Part shown: positions 26,114 to 37,472 of the stretch, in pieces
Position numbering within the stretch: the first letter of the stretch is position 1
How the letters are laid out: the number at the start of each line of letters is the position of its first letter
Source: Lingula anatina
Lineage: Eukaryota; Brachiopoda; Lingulata; Lingulida; Lingulidae
Direction of reading: 5' to 3'
Assembly (NCBI RefSeq): GCF_001039355.2
Contig: NW_019775379.1
Coordinates: forward strand, 171,198-235,197
Length of the DNA: 64,000 nt
Made by a program: the position numbers and the translations under genes
The notes under the pieces: generated by a model
Told to the model about the DNA's origin: nothing
Seen by the model: only the letters and a program-made list of their open reading frames with translations
Database searches by the model: none

Positions 26114-26678
26114 GTAAGTAAAATGTAACACGGCATGGAAACCAAAGGTTAAGTCGCATTTTTGTTTGCAACATCACACATAAGTGAGATGCATGCATTT
26201 TTGGTCTTTGATAGTGATAAATTCCTGGTAAGAAGGATCAATGAGTCGATACGTGCAGTGGAATGAAAAAGACTTGGCTGCTTGTTTGATCACTTGCGTG
26301 GGTATGCGTCTATCACTTAAAATAAACATACATGATACATCACATGGATTTTTTTGTCTACCAATTTAACTTCCATGCCTGAATTATCCATGAATAATGG
26401 TTGTTTTGTAAATTTCCCTCACCAGTCTTCATTCATTTACTTTCCCTCTTCAATATTATTTAACTATCATAGCAGCAGGAGATGTACGTCATCTGATAAG
26501 CCTTGTAATTAATATAATTATTATTGGGTTATAATTGCTCCTGCACTTAAATGTATATAGACTACTAGATTTCCATGTAAAACTATGATGGCATAAAATC
26601 ATTGGGTATGATTAACATCTTTTTAAGGTAATGGTATGCATACATGTATCTTGTGAAGCTGGTGAAAAGTGATGTATT

Positions 26679-29600
26679 ATGGAGCAGCGTGTAACAGATT
26701 CACCCAGATCAAGAGAACTAAAAGCTATTCGATTGAAGCGACTGGCTTATTTTAATGCACAACAAGGCAACAGTAGAAATGCAACAGTTGCAGAGAATTC
26801 ACATAAAAATGAGTCCAGGTATGGATTAATTCCTGAAGGTGTATTTACATTTGAAATAAGTTGATTCTTCTTGGTATTAATCTTTCTTCTGGAATGCCCG
26901 ATTAAGCTAAGCTTACCATAGGCAGCATATGTAATCACCCTGCTCTCTGTCCCACCAGTCTGCCCATTGCATTGCACAGCATGTGGCTGACTTTGGAGAA
27001 AAGAATGCTTATGTATATTTTCAGCTTTAGGTAAGTTTAGCTTTCAAAGAAGAGTTTTGCTATGAAGGATCAGTCCATGTTCAGTGTGAATGCACCTTTG
27101 GATAACAGATGATTGAAAACTCTGTGTGCATAAGTATAAAGAGACATTCTATTTGCTGTATTTAATACATGCATGTAGATTATCTTTTATCACTTGTGAA
27201 GTACAGTATGTTTGACCAGTAACTGGGATGAAGATATTTTTTCTTTAACAATCTTTGAGCTGCCTTTCATTGTTTTAAAAGAAGTATTTGATAGCATTAG
27301 CCAATTGCAGTAGTCTTCCTTCATAGTTTGTTCTATGGGCTTACTTGATGCTTTCTTTTGATAGGTCAGAACTCAATAGATCGGGCCTTAAGTCCATCCA
27401 GACATCCAAGTATTATGACAGAGAGAATAGGAGGGACGTAAATGTAAACTCTTCTCCAATGAATAAAAACACAAGTACAAACCAGTCGAGGAATCCATAT
27501 AGGAATTCAAATGACCACATTCGATCAAATAGCAAAGCAATAAATGAGAGCTCTACTAAACCAACTCGGAAGCTTGATTTTTCAACAACAAGAGAAGCTC
27601 CCTATCATGGTAATGTGGAAGAGAAACAGCAGTTTAATGGTGTCAAAAGTTCACCTTCTGTCAAATTAAAAAAGAAGTCCCCAAACAAAGAAGCTGTTGA
27701 AGAAATATTCCTATCTTCATCGCGAGGGACTCCTGTAAAGCATAAAACAAACACCCCAAGACCAGAATCTCCAGAAAAAATGCGGAGCTATTTTAACAAG
27801 TCTACAAAATTTGATGATGATGAAGAAGACGATTTAGGACTAGAAACTCATCGCCCAGACTCTGACAGATCAGAAGGGAGTCAATACATGATGCATAAGG
27901 GACCAGCAGGTCTCAGAGAAAATGTCAACTTACAGTATGAAGATTTCCATCATGCAACAAGGCAGACCAGTAAATTTGGCCAAGAGTATAAGGTTGTTGG
28001 TGACAGTAACAGGCAGCTACATGATGAAGCCCCTGTACCTACTGCATGGCCTAGTCAGCTAGTTAGAGATGATGTTCATCTGAGGCAGCCTGCTCAAGGT
28101 CATGGCAACTATGAGACTTCAGAATGGCAAAGAGATAATGGACGAAATGCTGAAGGTGATCAAGGTGGACCAGATGAAGCAGAAAACATCTTAGATTTTT
28201 ATAAAAGAAAATATGGCATTGGGGTTCAACAGACAACAAAACCGAAAACCACAAACTATGACAAGAATCTGATGGAACAACCTAAATTGATTGACAAATA
28301 TGGACAGATAGTAAATCATATACTGGAAAAAGAGGCCAAGGCAAAACAGGAAAGGGAAATGGAAGTGTTTAATGAGTTTTATGAAAAAGGACTGAAAACA
28401 GCTCTTGGTGATGATAAATATCAAGAGTATACCGAAAAAAAGAAAAAGCAACAGCGCTATCATGATGAGCCTGATTTGACAGATATTAGAGTTTCTGCAG
28501 CTTGGAAACAGAGACAGAATACCAGAGAGGATTATTATCACAAATATTCTTCAGATAAAGCCAGTCAAGTTCCCAAGGCAGTAGATCCATCTTATTACAA
28601 TGGAGCTGTTTGCCACGAAAGCAGCATAGAGCAAAAGAAAAGTAACCATGTAGAACACAGAACTTATTCAGAGGAAGCACATAGACATTGGAACCAGGGA
28701 CATTGTTCAGATGAAGAACAACTACAAAATGAATACAACTACAGTCAACATACCCATAGTGTTCCTAAGAGCCCAAGAGATAAGTTCATAAACAAACTAC
28801 AGCAATATGAATCACAATCACATCATATGCCATATTATGTATCTGGGAAAACTGCTGATGAGGGAGAAGAGAACCTTGAATTGAAAACTCATAGACCAGG
28901 TTATGACCCAAATGATGAATTTGATGCCATATTTAGAACACCTCCAACGAGTCACCAAGCTGCCAACCCTACCATTTCCAAACAAGCTAAGAATTTTGAA
29001 GAGATACTTGTTCCAGCTATTTCAGCAAATGTTGCTTTTTCAGCTGAAGAAATCTACAAGCAGGCAGAGAAATTTGGAACAGAAGACGATAGAGAATTTA
29101 GGAAGGTAAAACCAACCATGAAGCCAAAAGGAGCCAAGCAGCATTTGAAAAATCATGCTCAGCCAGAGAAATATGAATACAAAAGCTTTAAGGAAGCAAA
29201 AGAAGATGCATTGTTAAATCAAAAGAATGCAGTACCCGAGACCCAAACAAAATTACCGCAATGGGATCCGATCCAATATGATAGTTTCCTAAAGAAAGTG
29301 AATGAAGAGTTCCCAGGACCAGGAGGGCCCTCTCAGACACAGGGTTACCCTCAGATAGACCCTCCAACCTATCACAGTATATTTGGCAGTGGGATGCCCT
29401 CCCCTAGGAGACACCAGAGAACTGTCAGTGCCCCAGAGACACCCAGGAAGAATATGCACCTGGAAGCTGTTAGACAACATCATCAGCATAAGTAAGTTTG
29501 AGAGCTGTAGCCTGCCATTTTAAAGTTTTTTATTCCTGAAACCCCCAACTTGAGGTTTAGATTTAGAACATACCTTGACATAAGGGCTTTACCTTAGTGA

Positions 29601-32600
29601 TACAGCTGTACATACCAGTATATTTTGAGAGGTTCTACCATCCAATTACCTTACAGAGGACTTTCTCCAGTTAGCAAGTTTGCTTCCTCCTGTCCTGTCA
29701 GTTATAATAGATATTGTTCTTAAAGAAAGTCAATCCATATACATTTATAGATACATGTATGCAAAAAAAAAAAAAAAAANNNNNNNNNNNNNNNNNNNNN
29801 NNNNNNNNNNNNNNNNNNNNNNNNNNNNNNNNNNNNNNNNNNNNNNNNNNNNNNNNNNNNNNNNNNNNNNNNNNNNNNNNNNNNNNNNNNNNNNNNNNNN
29901 NNNNNNNNNNNNNNNNNNNNNNNNNNNNNNNNNNNNNNNNNNNAAAAAAAAAAAAAAAAAAAACTAGAGCTTTTATAAATTTGATGATATTGATAGGTTT
30001 GATTTTCTATGCTTTAGCTAAGCAAACCTACAAATGTATGCCAAGAGTGGTTTCTTTCCATATTTTTTCCTTTTACAGAAGAAGCACAACAAATGAGCAG
30101 AGTGCAGATGCTGGTAATACAGTTGAACAGGGGACCCTAACTCCAGCCTTCTCCAACTCATCTCTGGACAGATACTTCTCCTCTCTCAAAGAGATCAGCA
30201 GAGATGGAGAATCTTTCTCTGACAACTTTGAACCTATTCCTGAGCAGAAGATAGACCAAGATGAGGCGGCTCTTCATGAGAGTGATGGGGAGTTGAGGAG
30301 GAGTCACGAGGTTCTGGAATTGGAGAGAAGCATCAGGGTTGGTGGAATTACTGAGAGGCTTCAACGAATGGGAATTGATCTGACATTCCTGAAAGATAAG
30401 GGTCAAAAAGAGCCAAAATCGGCAGACAAATCATCTGACAATCAGCACAGTGGCAAACATGAAAGTAAGGTAGACAGCACAAATTCTAGTCCTCCTCAGG
30501 AAGTTTTGGTATGTCCAGAATGTGCAGCATTGAATAAGACGTATCTCAGTTGGTGCATAGAATGCAGCTGTGTATTGATAGGTGTGGAACCAGTACCAGT
30601 TAAGCAGAAGAAATCTAAAATCCCTGTTAGAGCTACTGAGAGCTCTAGTGTAGCAACTGCCAAGATGCTTAAATCTTCATTGGAAGCTTTTTCCCATCAC
30701 AAGGCTCAAGAGAAAGAAAATGATTCTGATATCCAACTTGATGGATGGTTCAAGCCAAGAAATTTTACAGAGGACAGAAAACAAGCTTCATACCAGGATG
30801 TTGCCAAGGAGAAAGAAACCCCCCCAATTAGCTCTGATTTGGTTGAAAAGGAAGAACTGAAGAATCACCTACCATCACATTTGTTTAAAGCTGTTGATGA
30901 ACCAAACCAAGTTTTATCTCCCTTTGAAGAAACTAGTTCTCTCAAAAACGAAACTTTAAAATCTGAGCTTTCTCTTGATTTAAATATGGATGAATCCCCA
31001 GAAGAAGATGATGAAGATGGCGAGAAAAAAGATAGCCACTCCCAATTTTTAAACTATTTTCAAAAACAGAAGGAAAAGCACAACAGAACAGTTTCTCAAG
31101 ACAGTGAAATTGAAGTCATTGAAAGAAACAGCAATAGTAACTTTGCCATTAGACAGTCTAATGATGATGTCCCAAATCTAAATCTCTCAGACAGTGACAA
31201 AGACAGGGACCCCATTTCTGACACAGATGATGAAGCTGAAGATAAAGGCAATAATGTAGGTGTAATACCACCACTAGTTAGCCACCAAGAACAAGCCCAC
31301 CTTGAAGCTGTGGGTGGAGTGAACCACCTCAGTCAGGGTGGACTAGAAAGTAGTTCAGGTCCCAATGAGCCAGAATCAAATGCATTCCTAGAGAAACTCC
31401 AGGACGACCCAAGAGTAAAACTTGTTCCTAAGAAATCTGGAGACAAGTTGTCCGGCAAATCGAAACCCAGAGCAGTGCAGAGCAAGGTAAAGGCATCCAT
31501 TGAAAATGAGCCCTATAAAAGAAAATGGGCAAGGTCCAGTTTGGCTTGGTCATCTTACAATCCCGGAGAAATCAAGCCAAGGTCCAGTCTACAGCCTAGT
31601 CCATCTCCAGGTCGACCCAGCAGTGCTAAAGGTCAAAGGAGACCCCAGGGGAAGAGCAGTGACAGCAATGTGGATACAGGGAGCTCTACAGAGAATATAG
31701 CTCATAGGAAAAGACCTTCGAGTGCAGTGGTGAACAGCAGTAGTCGCGAATCTAGTCATAAAAGACCTTCCAGTGCAGGCATAAACAGAAGCCAAGACTC
31801 CAGCAGGCAGAGACCTACTAGTGCCAAAACGCCTGCTGGATCGCAGATTGACCGAGTGTTGGACTCTGAAGTGAGAAACAGTAGGAGTGTTGGTGATGTG
31901 AGGCTGAGGAGACCAACCAGTGGTGACAGAGGAATGGGTGGAGTAGACAGCAGTAGACAGGCTGGCAGTGGTGGAGCAAGACCCAAGTAAGTTTCTTAAC
32001 AGACATGAAACTATGATGAATATGTAGTTCTGCCAATGTATAGGCCTTAGCTTATTTGTTGTTAGTGGTGGCCATTATTATTATCTTTTTTTTTTTTTTT
32101 GTAATTGTTAATTGATTGTTTTAATTTTGGAGATTTATTAATATTTTGGACATATTTTATTTTTACACCTCTCTCAAATACATTGTACAATTATAACATA
32201 CTTAGTGTCAGTAAGCAGTCAAACAACAACAACATCAAAAAAAGGTGTGGCATCTATGAAATTTATTTGCAAATGTGCTTATATCTTATATTTGGATTTC
32301 TGTAGGAATAGTGGGAACTTGGGTGGAGACAGACCTAGAAGTGGTCAATTCTCCCCGACTCTTTCAAGGAGAGGTGACAGACCCAGGGGTGGTAACTACT
32401 CCCCCTCACTTTCACACAGGGAAATAGGCCAGGGAGATGGTGCCTTTTCTATCAGACCAGCTCTTGTGTCATCAGGTATGGTGGAAAGTTTTTGGATGTT
32501 TGAGTATTATACAAGTGGATGATTTCTGTGGAAATGTAAATCTGTGAACGTAGAGGGTTGGCAGAAGTAAAGGTATTTCATTATGATTACTAAATTTAAT

Positions 32601-34730
32601 CATCCAATTTTACATTATAAACTCAATATTACAGCCCTAAAAACAATTTGCTTTTCTAACACATTTCAATCCAATTAACACATGTTGATTTAATTAAGAC
32701 CGGAACTTTTCTTTTTTTAGGGATAGCAAGTGCAAGAACAAAAAGTGCAATGCAGACATATGACAGATATATTGAAATGGTAAGTTCTTTACAAAACTGC
32801 TCAAACAAGAGAAACAAAATAATTTTTTGTTAAGTTGACCATAGTGAAAAAAGAATTTAAAAAAGTGACATTTCTTTTTTTCTGATGATTTGAGTTACTG
32901 TTGTCAAATGTTTATCTTCAACCCTGAAAAAAAGTCTGAATTTATTGATGGGTAATAAACATGTGAATTTTATAATATACATTTCAGAGTCCACGCATCT
33001 TGGAAGGTGACTTTTCCATGTGGCTGTGTCTCCCTGATGAGATATGGCTACATATCTTCTCTTTCCTGTCACACAAAGAGTTGAACAGATGCACTAAAAC
33101 ATGCAAACATTTCCACAGAATAGGCAGTGATGATGCCCTGTGTAAGTATTTAAATTTGTTTTAATCTGCAGTGCTCCACTGAGTACCCTCTTACAATAAC
33201 GATCATAATACTTCTTTTATTTTTAGTAACCAATTTGTAAATACAGAGTACATCGAAATCCTTTTATTGTCTGAGATCCAGTATGATTAATAAAAAATCT
33301 GACCATTGTATAAACTTTAGATTGTATAGTTTTTAACAAAATTGGTGATGAAAATTGACCAGTAAAAACACCAGTAAATACTACAGAACCTGTACATAAC
33401 TTTGGTGTGTTGATTTCCTTCAGTAAACATTTAATATTATAAGACCTTCTGATATTTTGTTTATCTAGGGAAGCACATCTGTATAGAGAAGAAGCCACAC
33501 TTCTTTGATGAGTGGTTGGTTGAGATAGGCCAGCACCACCCCTCTAGGCTGTCCCTCATACAGTGCCTGGGCAATGGGGTGACAGTCACTGGCCTCAGGG
33601 AGCTCTTCAGGCACTGTGCAACATCACTGCAGGTATGGTTCCTTTATACAAATTGCTATTTTATATGGACTGATTTGATTTATACATATTGTCTACCTCT
33701 TATAAATGATCTGTTCNTCAGTGTGGGACAGTGCCATAGGGTAAGTGTCAGTGTGGGACAGTGTCTCAGGGTAAGTGTCAGTGTGGGACAGTGTCTCAGG
33801 GTAAGTATCAGTGTGGGACAGTGCCATAGGGTAAGTATCAGTGTGGGACAGTGTCTCAGGGTAAGTGTCAGTGTGGGACAGTGTCACAGGGTAAGTATCA
33901 GTGTGGGGACAGTGCCATAGGGTAAGTGTCAGTGTGGGACAGTGTCACAGGGTAATTGTCAGTGTGTAACAGTGCCATAGGGTAAGTGTCAGTGTGGTAC
34001 AGTGTCACAGGGTAAGTGTCAGTGTGGTACAGTGTCACAGGGTAAGTGTCAGTGTGGGACAGTGTCACAGGGTAAGTGTCAGTGTGGAACAGTGACATAT
34101 GGTAAGTGTCAGTGTGGTACAGTGTCACCGGGTAAGTGTCAGTGTGGGACAGTGTTACAGGGTAAGTGTCAGTGTGGGACAGTGTCACAGGGAAAGTGTC
34201 AGTATGGGACAGTGTCACAGGTAAGTGTCAGTGTGGGGCAGTGTTACAGGGTAAGTGTCAGTGTGGGTGAATATCTAGGGAATATGTAAGTGAGGGGCAG
34301 TGTTGCATGGTTTGCAAGTTTTAGGGTGGGGCAATGTCATGGTAAATGTTATTTTGTCAATGTGGAAAACTATCATAGGGTGTGAGTTAATGTACCAGAG
34401 TATGGTGAAAGTGTTATAGGGTGTTTCCTTATTTGGAACTATCCTCCAGTTGTTCAAAAAATCATTTTTCATCAATCTGAAAAGTTAACTGTGAAGTTGT
34501 TTAGGTAGTGTTTTGAAAATAATATAAACCATGACTTTATAATTCTTTTCCAGCTGTCAGATGCCTGTATTGTTCAACTGTCTGAGAGTTTGTCCCAGAT
34601 CAGGACCTTGGATCTCAGGGGGTTAAAACAGGTGATTTGTCTAATATATTTACAATAATAACAGGAATATAAGCAAATTTCTCAAGTAAAATTAAATATA
34701 ATTTAAAGGTCCTTCATATTCATACTTGAC

Positions 34731-34777
<47 letters not shown>

Positions 34778-36552
34778 TTCAGTCTTTATAATAAATATAA
34801 ATTTTTTCACAAGTTTGGTAATAATTCTTTGCATCAAAAAGGTGTCAAAACATCTTTGTCTCAATCATTTTCTTCTGTTCACTGCTCTATGAAATCCAGC
34901 TGATGTTACTTTTTTCCAACTCTGCATTGAAATTTTTTTTATAGATAAAAGACAACTGCATTAGGAAGATAGTAAGGAAGTGTCCACACCTGAACACCCT
35001 TGTGCTGGCCAACTGTCTCAGAATCACTGATGTGGCTTTGATTGAGGTCTCTACATATGCACCCCATGTCAAGTAGGTTGATATTAGTGTTTGAAAAATA
35101 TATATTTACATATTCACTTTTTGAAATGATTAATCTAGCCTTCCTTTTCCTAAAACATTTTCAATTTTTTTCTTTCTGATATAAGATAACTTAAATGTTA
35201 ATAAATTTTTCCACTTTTATATAATTTTGAAGACAATTCACACACACAAACAGCATTCCATCTTTTCTTTGAGTTTAAAAGATCTTTTTCAAAAGTAAAA
35301 GAGAATTAGTTGTACTAGTATATCCATTTAATTACACAGATGGTTAGATGCTAGTGGTTGTAGGAACATCTCCAACCAAGCCATAGGTGCTGTCAGTAAG
35401 AACTGTAGAGGTCTGGAACACCTGGATGTCAGCTCTACAGGAATCACACATCTTAGGTAATAATAAATTCATAGAGACCAATACTTAACTAGTGAGATTT
35501 TAACTTCATGAGGTGTCTGCATGCACAAAGTTCATGCTGCCATTTTGTTAGGTTATCAAAAAATAATATGTTTCAATTTGAAGTTGTGCCATTGCTTTTA
35601 TTGATCATTTTGTAAAGTTCTGGTCTGTTATTCATTGAAAATTATTTCAGTGTGATCATGTTGGCCAACAACAGCAATGAGACCCTACAAAAACTAAAAA
35701 TTAGCTTCTGCCAAGACATCACGGAGTCCAGCATTGTCAAGCTGGTTAGGAACTGTAGGAGGTAAGAATGTGACTGAACAATATATTTTTGAATATAATT
35801 AAATATACTTAAATGTTATCTGTCACAAATATTGACTTGCTGTGATTGTTATAATTCAGTATGCATTTGATATTAATAGTTTTAGTAAACTTTTTCAGAG
35901 AACCAAATGTTGGGGACTGAAATTTTCCTCGGAATATTCAATTGAATTTTTCCATGTAAAAATTCCTAATGTAGGCCCTCAAATTATTTAAAAAAGGAAA
36001 AAATGTAGATAGATAATGCTTGCAATGTCAATGATTGATTTAAGGATTCCTGTACTGCAAAACTCTAAAATAGGCATGAAATAATGCTTACATTAACTGT
36101 GAACTAGTACATGAAAAATTATAAGTAATTACTGCTTCACTTTGTGGCCTTATGTCCCACATGGGACGAAGAGGAATGATGATGATAATGATGATGACTG
36201 CTTCACTTTAATTTTATATTTATTATTAGAATGATGAAAATTTTAATTTTTAAAGTAAACATACAAGCAATAAGAGGTTGAGCTAGCTTTTCTTTCATTA
36301 TTTAGTACAACAATGAGAAATTTCTGTGCACACAGATCTACCCACATTTCAATCAATTGATTTATTGAATTATTCCATCTTCAAAGATGCCTTTGCTTTT
36401 GAAGAGTTTTTATATTTCACTTTTAGCATTTTCCATATTTTAATTTAATTTTCCTCCCCAGGTTGGATACGCTCCATTTGTATGGATGCAAGGGGATTCG
36501 CTCACTAGACAGGGTCTTAGAGATCAAACCTGGCCTGAAAGTGGAAAAATAG
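26679..36552 (+). CDS. Large F-box/LRR protein with zinc finger, complete (12 coding exons, 1,748 aa)
   Basis: Exons: 26679-26818, 27365-29491, 30079-31986, 32306-32475, 32721-32779, 32988-33141, 33469-33632, 34554-34631, 34945-35072, 35340-35456, 35651-35761, 36462-36552 (TAG). All are GT-AG and the frame closes. Residues 1 to about 1,450 are polar and largely disordered, with acidic and Gln/Lys-rich stretches and two LxTHRPxxD motifs (His209, His556). A four-cysteine finger (Cys901, 904, 915, 918; C-x2-C-x3-N-x6-C-x2-C) resembles the RanBP2 type. Several RPSSA motifs follow, then an F-box (about 1482-1525), the SKP1-binding module of SCF ubiquitin ligases, and about six cysteine-containing LRRs of the FBXL/AMN1 kind to the C-terminus. 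Expected role is an SCF substrate receptor; the substrate is unknown. I do not recognise a named orthologue. The intron between exons 2 and 3 contains an N gap; the intron after exon 7 contains an N and a minisatellite. Confidence 0.9.
29780..29943. other. 164-base N gap inside a poly-A tract
   Basis: The Ns are flanked by A runs on both sides, in the intron between exons 2 and 3 of the F-box/LRR gene. Copy 1 has a plain A run of about 24 bases at 21642-21665, so the missing sequence is probably a short homopolymer and the gap size an estimate. Confidence 0.9.
33717..33717. other. Single-N assembly join at the minisatellite
   Basis: One N between the end of copy 2 and the 30-bp minisatellite. 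The array is probably where both haplotype contigs stopped. Confidence 0.85.
33718..34276 (+). repeat. 30-bp minisatellite with a splice-donor consensus in each unit
   Basis: About 18 units of tcagtgtgggacagtgtcac plus agggtaagtg. Substitutions are mostly in the ggga/gtac and gcca/gtca positions, and the last units decay. Most units contain AGGGTAAGT, close to the 5' splice-site consensus. The array lies in intron 7 of the F-box/LRR gene. Because 30 is a multiple of three, it opens repetitive frames on both strands (for example a decapeptide rich in SHTDT on the minus strand), which I do not regard as coding. Confidence 0.95.
34731..34777. repeat. (TAA)n microsatellite
   Basis: About 15 TAA units in the intron between exons 8 and 9 of the F-box/LRR gene. 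Confidence 0.95.
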
Positions 36553-36692
36553 ACCAGCATATTGACCAACTAGATTTTCACATAATGTATAATCCGTCCA
36601 GTTTCTATGATCAAAGTGATAGGAGCTTATGCCGTTACTTGTGATACATCTTTTTGACTCTGTGTTATGTATTTCAGTTCTTTGAACAGTCT

Positions 36693-37122
36693 ATTAAACA
36701 AACATCAGTAAGTTGAAATCCAATTTGTAAGATTCAGATTGATATTTATATTTTAAATGTCTACTTTTTAATATATATCTTAAAATAGAATTGCTATTTT
36801 GATATACACTGTGATATGCGGAATATTTTTGAAATTATTTCTTGTACTACTTATTTATAAGCTGAAACTTTATTATGCAAAGCCAATTATTTAAATTGAG
36901 AAGTCGTTTTCTGATACATTCCTTTTAAAACATAATTTTTAACACTGGCATTTGTGTATATTCAAAATGTCCGATTTCTCAGAAAATTATGTAGTGAATC
37001 TAGAAACATTGCAATATATAAAGCACATGCTGAGAATGAAAATTTTACAGCCTCTACTTAAATTACAAGCTTTTAATGCATTTAGCATGCCAAGTTCTTC
37101 TGTATACTTTTCCAGAAATAAA
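36693..37122 (+). terminator. Candidate polyadenylation signals of the F-box/LRR gene
   Basis: ATTAAA at 36693-36698 (about 140 bases after the stop) and AATAAA at 37117-37122. The 3'UTR therefore probably ends between about 36715 and 37140. The minus-strand hydrolase gene ends just beyond, so the two genes converge tail to tail. Confidence 0.5.
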
Positions 37123-37231
37123 AGCAATATCAAAGGAAAATGAGCAACTTGCTGTTTCAGTTATTGACAATTAACTGTTGCCTATGCCCAAAAAATATAC
37201 GATGACTAAATTTGAAATTTACAAATAAGAT

Positions 37232-37237
37232 TTTATT
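37232..37237 (-). terminator. Polyadenylation signal of the hydrolase-fold gene
   Basis: AATAAA on the minus strand (tttatt on +), 235 bases after the stop codon at 37473. Confidence 0.6.
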
Positions 37238-37472
37238 TCAACATAAAAGTGTGGACTTTAACATGCAGTAGTAACACATTCTTACATGTCTTGATTTCAC
37301 CATCAAATTCACCATATTTTGCATTTTACTGTTCCAGCCGACACGCTGAGGTTCAGAGATAACTTGAAACAAACCTTGATGCTATATGTTGAGGTCTGTT
37401 TTAAGTTATCTCTAACGTTCATGGTGCCATCTGCTTGTCTGCAACTGAATGAAAGATTGCACAATTTAAAAC

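Larger units (their letters stand above)
25424..33716 (+). repeat. Copy 2 of the 8.2-kb duplicated segment
   Basis: Starts with cagtaaagaccttagtctag, matching 17262 onward, and ends just before the N at 33717. It includes a second copy of the SF3A2 first exon and divergent promoter, here with no SF3A2 coding exons to its left. Confidence 0.95.

Noticed and set aside
25708-26198. Short frames shared by both 8.2-kb copies (for example at 17546 and 25708)
   Set aside because: They overlap the putative non-coding first exons and promoter. Their conservation follows from the segment duplication, not from coding constraint.
29680-29967. Open frame running through the N gap
   Set aside because: The frame exists only because poly-A and Ns contain no stops. 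The real exon starts at 30079 after a tttacag acceptor.
33693-34289. Repetitive open frames on both strands (SHTDT-type and CQCGTVSQGK-type decapeptides)
   Set aside because: A 30-bp tandem repeat keeps frames open on both strands. It is intronic, includes an N, and each unit carries a splice-donor consensus rather than protein-like codon use.
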